A stretch of DNA of 64,000 nucleotides from Anastatus disparis (taxonomy: Eukaryota; Arthropoda; Insecta; Hymenoptera; Eupelmidae). The notes below the pieces were generated by a model. It saw only the letters and a list, made by a program, of their open reading frames with translations. It ran no database searches and was not told the DNA's origin. Positions 1 to 13,700 of this stretch are shown piece by piece; the first letter of the stretch is position 1, and each line of letters opens with the position of its first letter. Where the stretch lies: assembly GCA_017163975.1 (NCBI GenBank), contig JAFFSR010000239.1, positions 6,572,001-6,636,000 on the forward strand, given 5' to 3'. The position numbers were made by a program, and so were the translations under genes.

Positions 1-111
1 TACGTGTTAGTTAAATGCGTTTTATACACTTGGAATATGTAAGTCGAGTTGTTTTAGTTGAATTTAAATAAATTTTCAATTTGATAGATGGAACCTGGAA
101 ATTAATTACAA

Positions 112-316
112 GAGGTCTCAATGACTCATTCGGTAGAGCAATGAATTCATAATCTCGAGGATCCGAGTTCGAATCCCGCTTCCGTCGGCCGATTGATACA
201 AGCCCCACTGTACGTTACATGTGCTTTGTTCACAAACACACTGAGAAACCTCCGTCGCTAATTAGCATCATAATGATACCATAAATACAGCGACATTAAA
301 TAAAATTTAAAAAAAT
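112..316 (+). mobile_element. tRNA-derived SINE, full length, with perfect TSD
   Basis: Seen: the head resembles a tRNA, with an A box near 124-138 (GACTCATTCGGTAGAG), an anticodon-arm-like segment with loop TTCATAA, and a B box GAGTTCGAATCCC at about 166-178. A tRNA-unrelated body follows. The 3' end holds CGTCGCT...AGCGAC pairing and an A/T-rich tail. The element is bounded by a perfect 12-bp direct repeat, AATTAATTACAA, at 100-111 and 317-328, which is the expected target-site duplication. The family recurs about ten times in this window. Known: SINEs of this layout are transcribed by Pol III from the internal A/B boxes and mobilised by a partner LINE. The minus strand gives a spurious frame (residues like RDSNSDPRDYEFIALPNE) that is only the SINE read backwards, not a gene. 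Confidence 0.93.
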
Positions 317-328
317 AATTAATTACAA

Positions 329-1575
329 TTTAATAGCTGTCGTTAGTTTTAAAAAATTAACGGATTCTAATCTTGAAGAAGAAATATTTTTTGAATTTAT
401 GTTATTAATAAATATATCAAACAAACGTATAATTTAATATTTATTAATTAAAAGTCTTAGATTCATTTGCTATATCCATTAAGAAATAAAACCATAAATT
501 TAAAAATTAATAGATTTAATTCTTTCTTTTTTTTTCCTCAAATGAAACGCTATTATTAATTGTTATTTATGACTTAATTCTATACTCGCTACGTAATGAT
601 ATACTCTTAACTAATAAATTTAATAGTAAACCATGAAAATTCATAATGTCCCATTAATTAAATACAACTAAAGGGATTTAAGTAAAATGTCACTGGGCGC
701 GTATATAAGAAATATTTCATCGGCGTTAAAATGTGAAAATATCTATTAAAACAGCTATTTAAAGTCAAACGATACATTCGAGAAAAAAAAGCTAAGATTT
801 AACGCACGTGGCTCTCGTACATACGTTATACTATCTCTCAAGACACTAAAACTTTCTTCTTTTCCATACGAAATGCCGACTTTGAATTTATGGCGCTCTA
901 TGTTTCGACAAGTTAATAACGTGACATTGCTGACTACTTAATTTAAAATTAAAATCTTTTGATTTTAAAATTTATGGGAGAATTTTATTTCAGAGGATAT
1001 GTTTTTCGGGTTATAACTGTGTCGGTTTAGAATCTTATGTTATTATTATCGCAAACAATAATGATTGAATGAAAAATTTTACTTTTTTAAATTAATTTTT
1101 TAATAAAAGTTTATATTTTAAAGTTTTTAGAGGCATTTTAGAATAATTATTCTTTATCGTATCTTTTTTGTAACCATATAACGTATTAAAAATATTTAAT
1201 TTGTTTTGTTTTTTATTTTAATATAAAATATTTATAAACTAACAAGGGTTTATGCAAAACACTTGTAAATGGCTATATTATTTTTTAAATTATGAACAAT
1301 TTTTTATAAATTTTAAGAATTTTTTAAAAATTTTGTATTTAATTATTATTGTAAAATAAATTATTGTATCAAATGAACGTAATTTTATATAAGAAAAAAT
1401 ATCTCAAAGATGCAAGAAAATTCAAGACTGAAAAATAAAATTTCTTATAATTCTAAAAAATCAATAACTCTGATGTATGCCTTACTGCAGTTTGAATTTA
1501 CCGCGCAGAGTATTTCAAATTTCGCGCATCGATTAGTCGAGCTACCCAGACGCAAGATGGCTATACCTGTACTTT
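329..1575. other. AT-rich intergenic DNA, no gene seen
   Basis: Mostly A/T runs with no open frame of coding character, no tRNA-like boxes and no clear repeat. A slightly less AT-rich patch at about 1490-1560, just upstream of the U4 gene, may be part of its upstream control region. Confidence 0.6.
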
Positions 1576-1639
1576 GGATGTCCTATAAAAGAAAAACTGA
1601 GTTCAGGATATATAAGAAGCATACTGAGCAGGGTAAAGT
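1576..1639 (+). promoter_or_regulatory. presumed U4 snRNA promoter
   Basis: This is the 64 bp immediately upstream of the U4 start. Insect Pol II snRNA genes use a proximal sequence element (PSEA) about 40-60 bp upstream plus a second short element near -25. The sequence at about -60 to -40 is TCCTATAAAAGAAAAACTGA, and a TATATAAG stretch lies near -31 to -24. I cannot confirm a species-specific PSEA match by eye, so the call rests on position next to a well-preserved snRNA gene. Confidence 0.4.
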
Positions 1640-1784
1640 ATCTTTGCGCAGCGGCGATATCGTAACCAATGAGGTTCTACCGAGGTGCGATTATTGCTAG
1701 TTGAAAACTTTTACCAATACCCCGCCTAAGACGATGTGAAAAACCATCGGCTACGGCAATTTTTGAAGGTCCTTACGGGGATCC
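1640..1784 (+). ncRNA. U4: U4 spliceosomal snRNA
   Basis: U4 pairs with U6 in the U4/U6.U5 tri-snRNP and keeps U6 inactive until spliceosome activation. Seen in order: the 5' end ATCTTTGCGCAG (U4/U6 stem II side); the 5' stem-loop ATCGTAACC...GGTGCGAT, enclosing the AATGA/GAGG kink-turn that binds the 15.5K/Snu13 protein; the stem I strand TTATTGCTAGTTGAAAAC; CCAATACCCCGCC; a central stem with CGATG/CATCG and GCC/GGC pairing; an Sm site AATTTTTG at 1758-1765; and a terminal stem GGTCC/GGATC. Length is about 145 nt, matching the usual 140-145. In the 5' stem-loop ACC/GGT replaces the GCC/GGC that I recall from vertebrate U4, a paired change that keeps the helix, so this looks like a functional gene and not a decayed pseudogene. 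The exact 3' end is approximate. Confidence 0.96.
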
Positions 1785-4051
1785 ACAATTTAACTCAAAA
1801 TTAATATACCTCTCTTAATAAACGGTTGAAAACTGTTTTTTTTGATAATAAAATTAAATTTTACGAAGTATCATGTCTTAAAATCAAGTATTTGTAAAAG
1901 TATATTAAAAAAAATTAGTACAAATAAATATTAATATATATTATTTTGATTTTTAAATAAAAAAATATATTATAACAAGCATACACATGGTGAGCATATG
2001 CATCGAACTCTTGCTTTTCTCTTATAGTTTTTCTTTGTCTCGCGTAATTCTTTCTGTATATTTTCACTCTCTCACATTCTCTTTGTTTTTGCTTCCCCCT
2101 TTTTTCTATCACAAGTTTTTCTTCCCATGTATTTTTTTTTACATTTTCTATCTTTTATTTATTTTCCGCTTTTTGCTATACCCCGAAAAACTCCTCGTTT
2201 TTAAATTTTAACCAATAATATTTACTTAGGTAATAACGACTTTAATTTTAAATAAATATTACAGTTTGAATATGAATAAGATGTATAATTAATTAATTAA
2301 TGTTAATTCTTTACAATCTACTTATTTGTATGAACATCAAGATAATTACGAATACTTAATCAAAGCTGAATGCTGTTGAAAAATAATAGAAAAAACAAAC
2401 TATAAATTAAAGAATATTTTTAAAAATAACTATTTTTTTAACGCATGTTTTGCATTCACTAGTACTTACGGTTGTTGTTTTTGCACAGTAAATTAAATTA
2501 ATTAAAACCTAAATGTCTTAAATGAATGTATACTTACTTATAACAGACTAAGATTATCTCATAAAAGAAACAATATTTTAATGGAAAATCTATAAAAAGA
2601 TACAGTGAAAAAAATTCACAATTTGTTTCGTATAAGTACGTATTATTGTCGGGACTAAGTGCTTTATTATTATCATTTTTTTTTTCAAAAAAATATTGTA
2701 TTTATAACTGAATGTCTAGACACTCTCGAAATTGTCTCTATTTATATTTATAGAAGCCGTAAACAGGCCAGTCTTTCGATTAATAAACTCAAGAGCCGTT
2801 TCCCGTGAAGTGGCAAGTACTCAATCAGCCGATCGAATGACTCTGCTGGTAGTTTTCTTTACTATATATGTATACACAAGAACTCCACCCTGGCTATATA
2901 TTTACTTAATCTTATTTTTTTTATTGCCATGCGGGCTATTCGAGGGATATATCTTTGAAAAAGAAGGAACGTGAGAAGAGCTCGTTTATTACTTACATCC
3001 GTACAATTTAGTTAAATGAATTAAATTTCCGTATGAGGTTCAGTTTTTAAATTAAATATTGATAAAATAAATGTATCTGTTTAATTGTCGCTTAAGATAG
3101 GTTTGAATGACTAAAATTATTAATTTTATTCGAAGTATGAGAATTATGATATATCCATCGGATAAACAATAAGATGTATATTTAAAAAATAAAAAAAAAA
3201 GCATAGAATTAAAATAATAAGAAGTGTCTTATTTTAATGCAATGATTTATTTAATAAATTTATATACACTGAAAAAAATGTTATATAAATCGTCGAAAAT
3301 TTTTGTTTATTATTTATGGATTTTGTTATAGAAATATTGATTTTTAAATCTATAAAAAACATTATTTGTTAATTTTAAAATAAAAAAATTTTGATCTCAC
3401 CGGAAATACTCTCATGTGTGAAAATTAAAAAAAAATTGTTTACAATGTAAATAATAGTAATAATAACAATTAAAAATTTATTTTAAAATTGTTTTTATTA
3501 GTCATCTAAAAACCAGAAATAATAGTAATGGTATTCTACATTTCAATAAGCCAATCATAATTAATTAAAAATATTTATTTGCTCTTACTATAAAAGAATA
3601 AAAATAACGTGTAAGATTTGCTAAATGTAACACGAAAGATGAAAGTTTCACGTTTATGGTTATAAAATAAATTTCACTTATATCTACAAGAATTATAACA
3701 GTACAAACAGTATACCCCGCTTTTGAACGAGCATGAGAAATCATATTTATCCCCCTCTCGAGCAAAATTTTCCGCAATTGTAACCTCACGCAAATGCGTC
3801 TGCATGCGGCCGTTTTAAGTAAACAAATTACCAAGAGCTTACTATGTTTGTCCATATGTTTCACATATAACGGCAATCTTTACTTTTGATTTTATTAATG
3901 CTTTGAAGATGCTGATTGTAATTCGAGTATTGTGTGCTGTGGGATCAATGTACGGTTCGATTTTTAAATTAATATTTTTAATGTGTTTGTATAAATACGT
4001 TGATTTTATAAAAACCATTTAAAATAATTTTAATTGAATTTTCATAAGATA

Positions 4052-4054
<3 letters not shown>
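1785..4054. other. intergenic DNA, no gene seen
   Basis: AT-rich with pyrimidine tracts (about 2010-2200, T/C-rich on +) that create short hydrophobic low-complexity frames on both strands. A less AT-rich patch lies at about 2750-2990 and another at about 3715-3870, neither with recognisable coding or RNA features. Confidence 0.6.

Positions 4055-4103
<49 letters not shown>
4055..4103. repeat. (TA)n microsatellite
   Basis: An uninterrupted TA dinucleotide run of about 24 units. Confidence 0.97.
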
Positions 4104-4105
<2 letters not shown>

Positions 4106-7100
4106 CGGTTTTTTAAATTAAAAACAAAAAAATTAAATGTAAGACAAATAATTGAATGCAAGAAAACGTATTAAAAAAAGTTTTAATCCATCTTTACCTT
4201 TTTTTCGTTTTAATTTGTATCTTCACTTGTGTTGTTTGATCTGCGTGTAATTGGTTGATTTAAGTAATATCGAACGGCGATGCACGTGCTCGTTTCTGAA
4301 TAAGAAAAGACCGGATGAAGTTTGCTTCATTCAAGAAATAACTGTAAAACCATTGAGAAATTGTTACTTACGATTGATAACGAAGAATTTATTGCTTGCA
4401 CTTTAAGATTGATTCTTTTATTTCTTTTTTTATTTTCAATCGAAAGTTCTCCTTTACTTTCTTTCTTCGTTAATAATATGTAATGTGCGTCATTAATATT
4501 ACATTGATTATTTAGTGATATCCTCATATTCAGTATTATTAAAAACTATTTTAGTTAGTACTGCATAATGCAATATCAACATATACGCATAGATATATTA
4601 TAACATGATTAATTACATATTTATGAGGCAATAGTTGCAAAACTTAAATTAGTCTTTGCAAAAAGTTAAATTGAACAATTCGATAACAATAAAAAAAATC
4701 AATAATAATTTATTTTTGTAATATGTATTTCTCTTTAATTTTTTAATTCAAATAAGGGTCTTTTGATCATTCAAGAGAACCAGTTCTTAGAATTAATAAA
4801 AATTATAATTGTTCTGAATCCAAAAAATATAGAGATAGTAAACATATTTTGAAAAAATTAAATGAAAATTTGTTAGTTAATACATTTTTTAAATTTAATT
4901 ATTTTTGGACTTACATCCTCACGTTGTTGATCTTCTTTTTCTGTTCTTAGGATCTTATACAAGTATATTTCGCTATTGTAATTACTCTGTCTAATCAAAT
5001 TTCAAATGCAATTCGTATTTTTTTTATTGTCTTTATCTACTTTATATTTTTATTATCTTTGTATAAAAATTTTTAATGTTAATAAATGTTAAGCTTCTTC
5101 CTTGGAAAACAGACTAAAAAACCAATTCACATACCTAATGGAAAAAAAGTTAACGTTTCAAGTAAAAAAAAAGTCTAAAGCTCAAGCATTTTTGGTATGG
5201 TATGCGCTAAGTAAAGTTTGCCACCAGTTTTACTTTTAATTGCTCCCCTTAACGCTTCTAACGAATGATTTAGGGCACATTCAGACAGAAAGCTGAAAAA
5301 AAAAATTCTAAGTTGAAGCACGCGAAACTCGCGAGATAAGAACACACCATGGATTAAGCAATTACAACGTCGCTGCAACTTTTTATCTCGCTTATCCCCT
5401 TGAGTTTTGCGCCCGAAAAAAAGAGAAAAAAAACAGAAGAAGAAAAAACAACAAGAAAGACAAACCGTATAAAAAGGCGTTAAAAACGACCTTAGAGGCA
5501 CGCGACTCGCTCGTTTTTCGAGAAAAAGAGAATTCACAACCGATTTTCACTTGCAATATAAAGACTTCCTCCTACAATCCTCCTGGCTTTTTTGGATAAG
5601 ATCAAAACAGCGCGAAAAATTAAGTACCACAACTTTTAGCGTATGTATATATACCAGGAAGGATTTCATTTCCTTTCGGCTTTCTGATGGGTTTTTTCGA
5701 CCATTTTATACTTTAAAGGGTTTGCCTTTATTGCAGTTGCTAAAACGATAAGACGTTGTGTTCTGTGTGTGGTAGGTTGGTATGGTTTTGCGTAATGGTA
5801 TGTGGTTCGTTTTTTTTTAACATGTACTATTTTGTCTTTTATTCCATTTAAACAAAAAACATATTTTGTCTAAAATTATTTATCTTTCAGTACTATGTAC
5901 AGAAAAGTTATTTGACAAATTTTCAATGTATCCACTTTGTTCGATACATTATTCAGTAAGGTGTACACATAAGTATGACATAATATTGCTTTGTAAAATA
6001 ACATTTTTTATTCTTTCTCTATTTTTTTTATATTTAAAATTTGAAACTCACGTGCAAATACCATAAAATCCTTATTTGTATTCTCGTGATCGAGCATGAA
6101 TCTTTATTGTTACAATTCTTCCTTTTGCCAATCTCAAATTTTCATCTATCTTATTATTTTGAACTTTATCGTTTATTTGGATCGACAATTTTTTTCATTT
6201 CTAACTATGTATATATATATATACAGAAAACGTGCAGATATTTAAGGACAAAAGGACTATAAAATAGAAGAGAATAATTTGGTAAAACAAGACAAACTAC
6301 AAAATTGCAACGAAAAAAGGTGCGGTTTTATTCGTGAACTTATTTTCTAAAGATATATATAGTTTACTTTTGTTGTAATCTTTCGAAAATCAATGTTTGC
6401 TAATATTTTAGTTATTTTATAGAATTAATATTTTAGGATGATTTACGTACTTGAATTTATATCATTATTAAATTTTTTTTATCTACTTTCATATTCAGTG
6501 TAAAATAAATAAAAATCTACATTTATGATGCATGTTAATCATTGCATAAAAGGATAATTAGCTATTAAAATCTCAAATTTAAAAAATTAGAGAGTTTGAT
6601 TTACCAAAGATTTTATTTTTTCAATAACCAATTATTCTGAAAATCATCAATTGTATCAGCAAACATTGATTTAACCCTCTCTCTTTTTAAGGTGAAAAAA
6701 AAATTTCTCTTTCATCGGTAGTAATACGAAAAAAAAAAAAATTCAAATGACACTGAAAACTTTCACTGCCCATTAAAAGTCAATATCGACAAAACCTTAG
6801 CGATAATAAACCATATCAATAATCACGATCTAAAAGTTAAATAAAAACCAAAAGCAAGCATCAGCTATACACTCGCATATGTTTTCATTATCATAAAGTT
6901 GGGTTATTTTATTTAAAAACGTTTCGGAGGGGTAAATTTCATCGAGAACAAAAAGATAACGCATCTAATTTGGATTATTGTTATTTTCGGTTAAGTATTT
7001 GTTTGTCTCACATTATTAAAGGGATTCCGATTATAATCTGTAAATACAAAAGGGAGAAAGAAAGAAAGAGAGATCAGATATTTTAAATGCGAAATTATTC

Positions 7101-9160
7101 AATGCTTAAATGTAATGATGTTTAAAGCGTGTTTAACTTTGTAATTGTAGCGCACGATCTTTTTACTTATTTTTCTTATACGTAGTATACTTGAGCGTGA
7201 GATTTTCGATTGGAGATAGATAACAAAGGACAATGCATATATACCTAATGGCTTCTCGTCAAATTTTCATTGCTACGATTTTAACTGCTTATGGGTATGA
7301 AATGTATAGTTGCTACATGAAAATGAGAAAAAAATTGTTATATTCTTTTTGGGATTATAGTTTGCTGACAAAATTGAGAAATTTTATTTTCTATGTTGTA
7401 ATTATAAATAGTTTTGGAAAAAACAAATTCAAGGAATGTTTTGCAGTTATAAAATATTTACAAGTTTCTTAACATTTTATTAAAATAATGAAATATTTAT
7501 TTATCTAATCTACGCTTAATTTATGCTTGCAATTTATAATTTTCGTGAAAATTAACTTATATTGCAAAAATATAATTATAATGTTGAAAATTTTTTATTT
7601 AATCTTATATTTCGAAAACCTTTGAAAAAAAATTATGTGAAATCCCAAAACGATAATTCATCTCAATTTTCTATTTGCAATATCGTTTCTCAGAAAAGAA
7701 AATCTTCGTTTAATCGTTATAACTTCGTTCAAAGTCAACTCAGAATTGAAATTGCTTAGAGGGATTTGATCGAATCGAGTTTTTTTATATTTTATTCTGC
7801 TAATGCTCTACATATATACGTGACTGACATTTTCGTCGTTATAATATAAAACGATAGTTTGGTATATATATATACGTTAAACGTATTTAACATTTTCTCT
7901 CTTAGGAAAATCGTGAGTGTCGAGAATTCGCGATGATTTGTCGGGTATATAATAAAAGTTTAAAAGTATAAAAAAAAAAATAAAACAAAAGGCGGCCTCT
8001 TTTGTTTGATGTGCTGCTGGATATACGCTTCTTTTTATGAAATAGAAGGTAGTTATAGAAAATAATTCTTTTTTTTTCTTCTTGCATTTTATATAATGAT
8101 GCAATTTATGCATGTGCAGCGAAATGATGATAATAAAAGTGAATTTTATTGAAATAAAGTCGTGCGGTTTGCCTTTTTAAAAACGCTTTTTCGCGGTCGA
8201 TGCGAGAAAACGCGAGCACATGTCATGGTATTTGTGTGTAGGTGTACGTGTGTACATATACATAAAAGTACGAATATTACGCGGTTATGTCTGTGTGTGA
8301 TTGAAATGAAAAAAGTTTTAGTTGTTAAAGGCTAAAGTATATGGATTTTTTTCTTTGTGAAAGCGAGAGCTGTGTAAAATTTTCTAAAAAAAATCTATAT
8401 ATATTTTAACCTTGTGTATATATACATAAATCTTTTAAAATTTCTTTATAGCAATTTTATTATACGTGAAAGTTATATGTGAAATCTTAACCCTTTAACA
8501 TGTCTTATTATGCCTTAACATATCGTATACGTTGAACATTGATTTTTAGCTACTTTTTAATCCAGCTTGCTAATAAAATCAAAATATATTTTTTCAAACT
8601 TTTATCGAAAATTCCTTTAAACCGAGGCAAATGAATTTTCGAAGCATAAAATTTATAATTACCGCAATCCCTAATGACTTTCTTAATAAATGAAAAATAT
8701 ATTAACAAGTTAATTCTTTTAATATCTGGCCGGGCATAAAAGAGATTAATTAAAATGGTTATAAATCAATAAAACATTAAAGGGAATAAATTCGTAATTG
8801 CGAAATTCGTCAAACATATAATGTACATTAAATTTTCATATCTTATATTAACTGTAAAGTAAATAAATTACAAAATCGCCTAGACATTTACGATTAAATA
8901 TATGAATATATAGATACATTTCATTTTACTCGTAAAATGTACAATAAATCAATTCATCAAAAATATTTTCACTTCCAACGTTCGTTTCGTATGAACATTA
9001 TACCAACGACACAGCAAAATTTTACCCAAATAATAAAATATTTAATAACTAAATAAATCATATCAAATAACATGTATAAAAAATCATAAATAAAATTTGA
9101 TTTTAATGCCATTTGTTTATTAAAAGAATTTAGAAGTAAGAAGAAAAAAAAAGGTCGTTG
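4104..9160. other. intergenic DNA, no gene seen
   Basis: A mosaic of very AT-rich DNA and slightly GC-richer patches (about 5205-5760 and 7900-8290). The open frames here are short, have no shared domain and show composition set by poly-A or poly-T tracts. A CGTCGCT heptamer at about 5368 is isolated and has no other SINE parts. Confidence 0.55.
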
Positions 9161-9410
9161 CATAATAACCGCATTGCAGCGACGTATTAAGTCTATCGAA
9201 GATAGGAGGAAACGAGAGCGGGAAGGGAAGTAACTGGTCGACCAAGCACAGTGAGTCTTAACCCACTTAAAAAGCGTCCAGAAAGCGAAAGAGAGAGAGA
9301 AAGAGAGTTAGTACACGCGAATGCACATTGCAGTGCCAAGGGGGCGTTTAAGAGGGCAAAACCTGATCAACGTTATTGCCCCACTGACTCTTTAAAATCT
9401 GTATGGCAAA
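9161..9410. other. GC-richer intergenic patch
   Basis: Distinctly less AT-rich than its flanks, with a GAGA-type purine run (about 9288-9306) and a possible weak fold between GGGGC near 9342 and GCCCC near 9380. It could be a regulatory block or part of an unrecognised transcript. No coding frame or known RNA motif is visible. Confidence 0.3.
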
Positions 9411-10748
9411 AAGTTTCTTTTTAAATTTTAATTTTTAAAAGTAAGATTTTGGCTGAATCAAAATTTATGCACGAGACATTTATGAAATGATTGTATTTTA
9501 ATTTATAGCTTTTAGTTACATCATAATTAAATTTCTAGACCTAGAAAAAAATAGGCTTCATATAAAAGAGTTCAGCTTAGATAAGATATCAAAAACAAAA
9601 TATTTTTGAGTTATACAATTATTCTTAGTGCTTCACAAATTTTATTTTTTTTTAAATATCCACTAAAACAAGTAAAGGAGTATTTATTTTAGAAGATTCG
9701 CATTCAAATTAAAACAAATATTTTTTTTCTATGAAAAGTAAAGATCATTCCAGCTTTGAGAAGCTAAAAGAATGTGTGATTAGAATTTATGCACAATTAC
9801 CGAATTTGCATTTTCCTAATTTACTAAATCTTAATTACAATTTTTTTCAAAATTATTCCATCCATTACTCATCCTTAAACAAAAAAGAAGGTTATCACAT
9901 AAAGATGACGCTATCTCACATCCTCTTTTCGCATTAATTCAAATGACAAAAATAAAAATATTAAAACTTTAAAATATATCATCAGCACACTTATCAAGTT
10001 TCAAAATATCAGCAATAAAACGGTCGAAAAGAGATTTATCTACTCTCCTTTATGAAACACCAAACATTATACAATGAGTATTTGAAGCAAGCCGGAAATC
10101 ATTGTATATACGTATACCTATATCTCCCTTATCCACACACCAGCTGGTAATCGAAAACTTTGTAACAGTTGTGCGAGTATGTGCATTCTTGGAAAAATTT
10201 ACGTCATGGTTATAAAGATCTTATACGGAATAACGATATTAAACTTTGTCATGAGCATATTGGAAGTATCACAATGAACGTATTAATGTGCCTGACATTT
10301 AAGCTTTACAAAGTATAATATTTTTATTTAAATTGATACGAAAATCTTTAATTTAACAGTGATACATTTTTCTCGATGATTAATTATATTAAAAATGAAA
10401 ATTTTTGTTCTAATTCAAATCATGCTTGCGTGAATAATTTGCGGCTACTAAACGATATTTAATCTTGCGCAACAACTCAAATAATCGATTAATTATAAAT
10501 TTTACAATTGAACAGACTGATTAACTTACAATATAACACTCATCTCTTCCTCTTCCTTATTTCACTCTTCTCTTGAAAATAAAATTCAACCTCATGTCTA
10601 ACATTCCTATATACTCTTTTCCTTCTCTACTTTTTTTTTTGTATCGGACTCCATTAATCAGTCGTTTCTAAGCGTTTATATATGTGTATACCTTATGCGT
10701 ACCCATACCTTCAGCATACGATGAGACGTCGCTCCTTTTCATTCCGCA
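9411..10748. other. intergenic DNA, no gene seen
   Basis: AT-rich, with no supported coding frame, no tRNA boxes and no recognisable repeat family. Confidence 0.55.
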
Positions 10749-10771
10749 TCTCTCTCTCTCTCTCTCTCTCT
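10749..10771. repeat. (TC)n microsatellite
   Basis: An uninterrupted CT dinucleotide run followed by T-rich DNA. On the minus strand it reads as GAGA repeats, the kind of site bound by GAGA factor in insects. Confidence 0.9.
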
Positions 10772-13700
10772 TTTTCTTTTTTTTATAATATACGCAAAAT
10801 AATGCATTATTCAACCGCAGGCGGGGCGAGTTAAATTCTTACACGCGTGTATATGTATACATACATACGCGAGATGGATTAATTGCGCATCACTAAAAAC
10901 TTTGTTCATATACCGCATTTATACAATATAACACTTTACATTACGCTTTAGGGGATTATATCTAAAGCACGTTTCCGCCCTGGTGTTAGTTTTTTTTCTC
11001 TTCTTTTTTTTTTCTTATCTAGTGGACGAAGTGAATTGAGTTTTCCATGTGAAAGTCTGCGGTGTTGTTGTTTTATGCGGGTGGGAAATTTTCAAGGCGA
11101 GATATTTTCTTATTGTTTGTGGAAATTTTATGATTGAAATTCATTTTTTTTTTCATTTTCAAATTGTTCTCAGCGCTACTTGGATAACTTTTGGAATTTT
11201 TTTGTAATAAATATCATATTGATTTATTGCGATTGATTAAATAAATATTTTTCAGCTTTCGTTTCAATTTTTCAAATAAAAAGAGTAAGAAAAAAATTTG
11301 ACAAAATTTAAAGAAATGAAAAACTTATTCTAAACATAATGTTACTTTGGCGTCGAATTACTTTAATTTAGTGGTTTCCGCAAATAACTACACCTCGTCC
11401 ATCAAGTCTTCATCCTCTCATTTATTTTCGTCACGTACTTATAACTACTCAACGCCTCGGTGTCTCATCGTATGTATACATATATGTATTGTCGCAATAA
11501 CTGCAGCAAAGCCGCGACTTGAGAACGCAAAAAGGATAAACAAGAAGGAAATTTAAGAAAAAAAAAAAGAGAAAAAATTGCTGAAGTCTCATCAAAAACA
11601 AGAGAGAGAAAGAAAGAGTAAAAACTTTCTCTCTCATTCGCATATGTGTGTATACGTCGAGAGGAAAAACCTCAATAACCGCAAAAGGCAATTAAAGGTG
11701 TATGTGCTTATATGTACACGTTTAACGTTGTATATACTCTTTTTGCGGTGCTATGCAGAGCTTTATGAACTTGATCGAGCGACTAGCTAACAGACGCCAC
11801 ACACTTGACCTCAAATGTTTAAATTTTTACTTTTAGAAAACAATTTTTTTTTCTTTATTTTACTTTTTTTTTAAACTTACTAACGTAATAGTGTGTTTTG
11901 TTTACATGGAAAGAAAATTATAACGAGATAGTAGATTCAAAAGTAAAGAATTAGGAAAATATTGAAAATTTTTTATATATATATAGATATTGAATTTTTT
12001 TTCCTAATTTAAAAAAAATATATTGAATCGAAAAGTGAAGAAAAATATAATTATAACTATTATGCGATTCACAAAAGGTAATCATATAATATAGCTAATC
12101 ACAAATTCATAGAATAAATAGAACTAAATATGATACAAATTATCAAAGTTGTCAATTAAAAATCAAAATTTTGAAGAAACTATATTTTAAAGAAAAGTTC
12201 ATCTTTTTCATTGAAGGAAACTCATATATTCTTTAAAAATGATTATTTATATCTCTATCTCTGAAAAAAGAAAGTTCAAACGTATAAAAAATGTCATGAA
12301 TTAAAATACGCATACAAAAAATCAATATACTCTTTATATAAACTTTACGTAGGGACTCTATCCTCCTTCTTCCTTAAAACTTCAGTTGGCAGGGTCAGTC
12401 ATTGCGTGTGTATATGCAAATATGTGAGAATTAAGAAGAGGGAGAGGTGTGTATACTTGGGTCAGGCAAGTTACTATCTAGTACCAAAGTTTTCGTTACT
12501 TTACTGTACTATGCGACCAAAACTTATTTACTACTACACCCTTTTTGCTTGTTTGTGCACTTAGAAGTGGTTTAAAGAGATATTTTTTCAGTTTTTTTTA
12601 CCAAAGAAGGCCGATGTATTTACTTGATAACCTCCTGGTGTGTACTAGAATCATTTGTTTCTCTACCTTCTATGCAAATTATAGAATAGAGTATGAAAGA
12701 TTAATGTGTTGGAGAATATTGGATTGCAATGATGGTGTGCTTGAAATGTTTAAATAAATAAGATGCTCTTTTTATATTTTTTTAGAAAAATCAAATAGGT
12801 AATTAAGATATTGTGAAATACCGATGTTACAGTTTTACAAATTTATGATTTTTAATCAAAAAATTTTGAAAATATTTCTGTATACTATTCTACTTTAATT
12901 AATAAAAATTATGGCATAGAGATATTTCAAAAAGATTTTTAATAAAGATAAAAAATCCAGAAAACTGAAATTTTGATAACTTTGTATAAATCATATATTG
13001 TATTACACCACCTTGAGTATTATGGACGTTTACTGATCCATCTTTATTACTGTCAAATGAATTTCAATCAATGCTTACTGATTTCAATATTTTTAAATTA
13101 TTGCATGATCAGGTAATATATTAGATGTTAAATCACTGGTATTATTAGCATATTAAAGAGTAATTGAACTGATTAAAAATAATATTTGAAATTTCAAGTA
13201 ATGATTTTTAATAAATTTAATTTGAATTTTTCAGTTTAAAAATTATTACTTTTTATAATTTAAGTTTAAAATAAAATGAAACCAAAAATTTTTTCTTTTC
13301 TTTACAATCAGCAATATCTAAGAAAGCAAGTATAAAACCTTTTCGTTCCTTCGTCGAGTTTTATTGATCCATCCAATCTCCAAAGCCATCCTTTTCGCCA
13401 CCATAACCCCAAAGTCGTCTGTCCCCAGATAGTCGAGACATTCCATCTGGCTACTTTAGCGTCCATCCTTCTATTTCACATTCTCTCTTTATATAAAAGA
13501 AAAAAAAAAAGATTAGAGTTCGAGTTGAAGAGTTGGACTATATATTATTCTAAGCCAAGAAAGTATAAACGAAAATCTTCTATCCCCTTTCATTTTTCAA
13601 GTATATAAATACACATGCTAAGAAAAAAAAAGAAAAGAAAGAAGAAGAAAGAAGCAAAAGCGAAATTGCTGACAGCCAATTCGGCGTTCAATGACAAGGA

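Noticed and set aside
11..208. Minus-strand 65-residue frame with RDSNSDPRDYEFIALPNE
   Set aside because: It is the antisense reading of a tRNA-derived SINE. The same phrase recurs at 58955-59149 from another copy.
1410..1700. Plus-strand 96-residue frame with a mixed, protein-like composition
   Set aside because: Its 3' part is the U4 snRNA and the rest is its upstream region.
5175..5537. Minus-strand 120-residue frame
   Set aside because: No domain, and the poly-F/poly-S segment comes from a purine tract. No splice or promoter evidence.
9160..9200. GCATTGCAGCGACGTATTAA resembling a SINE tail
   Set aside because: Too short, with no body, head or flanking repeat. Chance similarity is likely.
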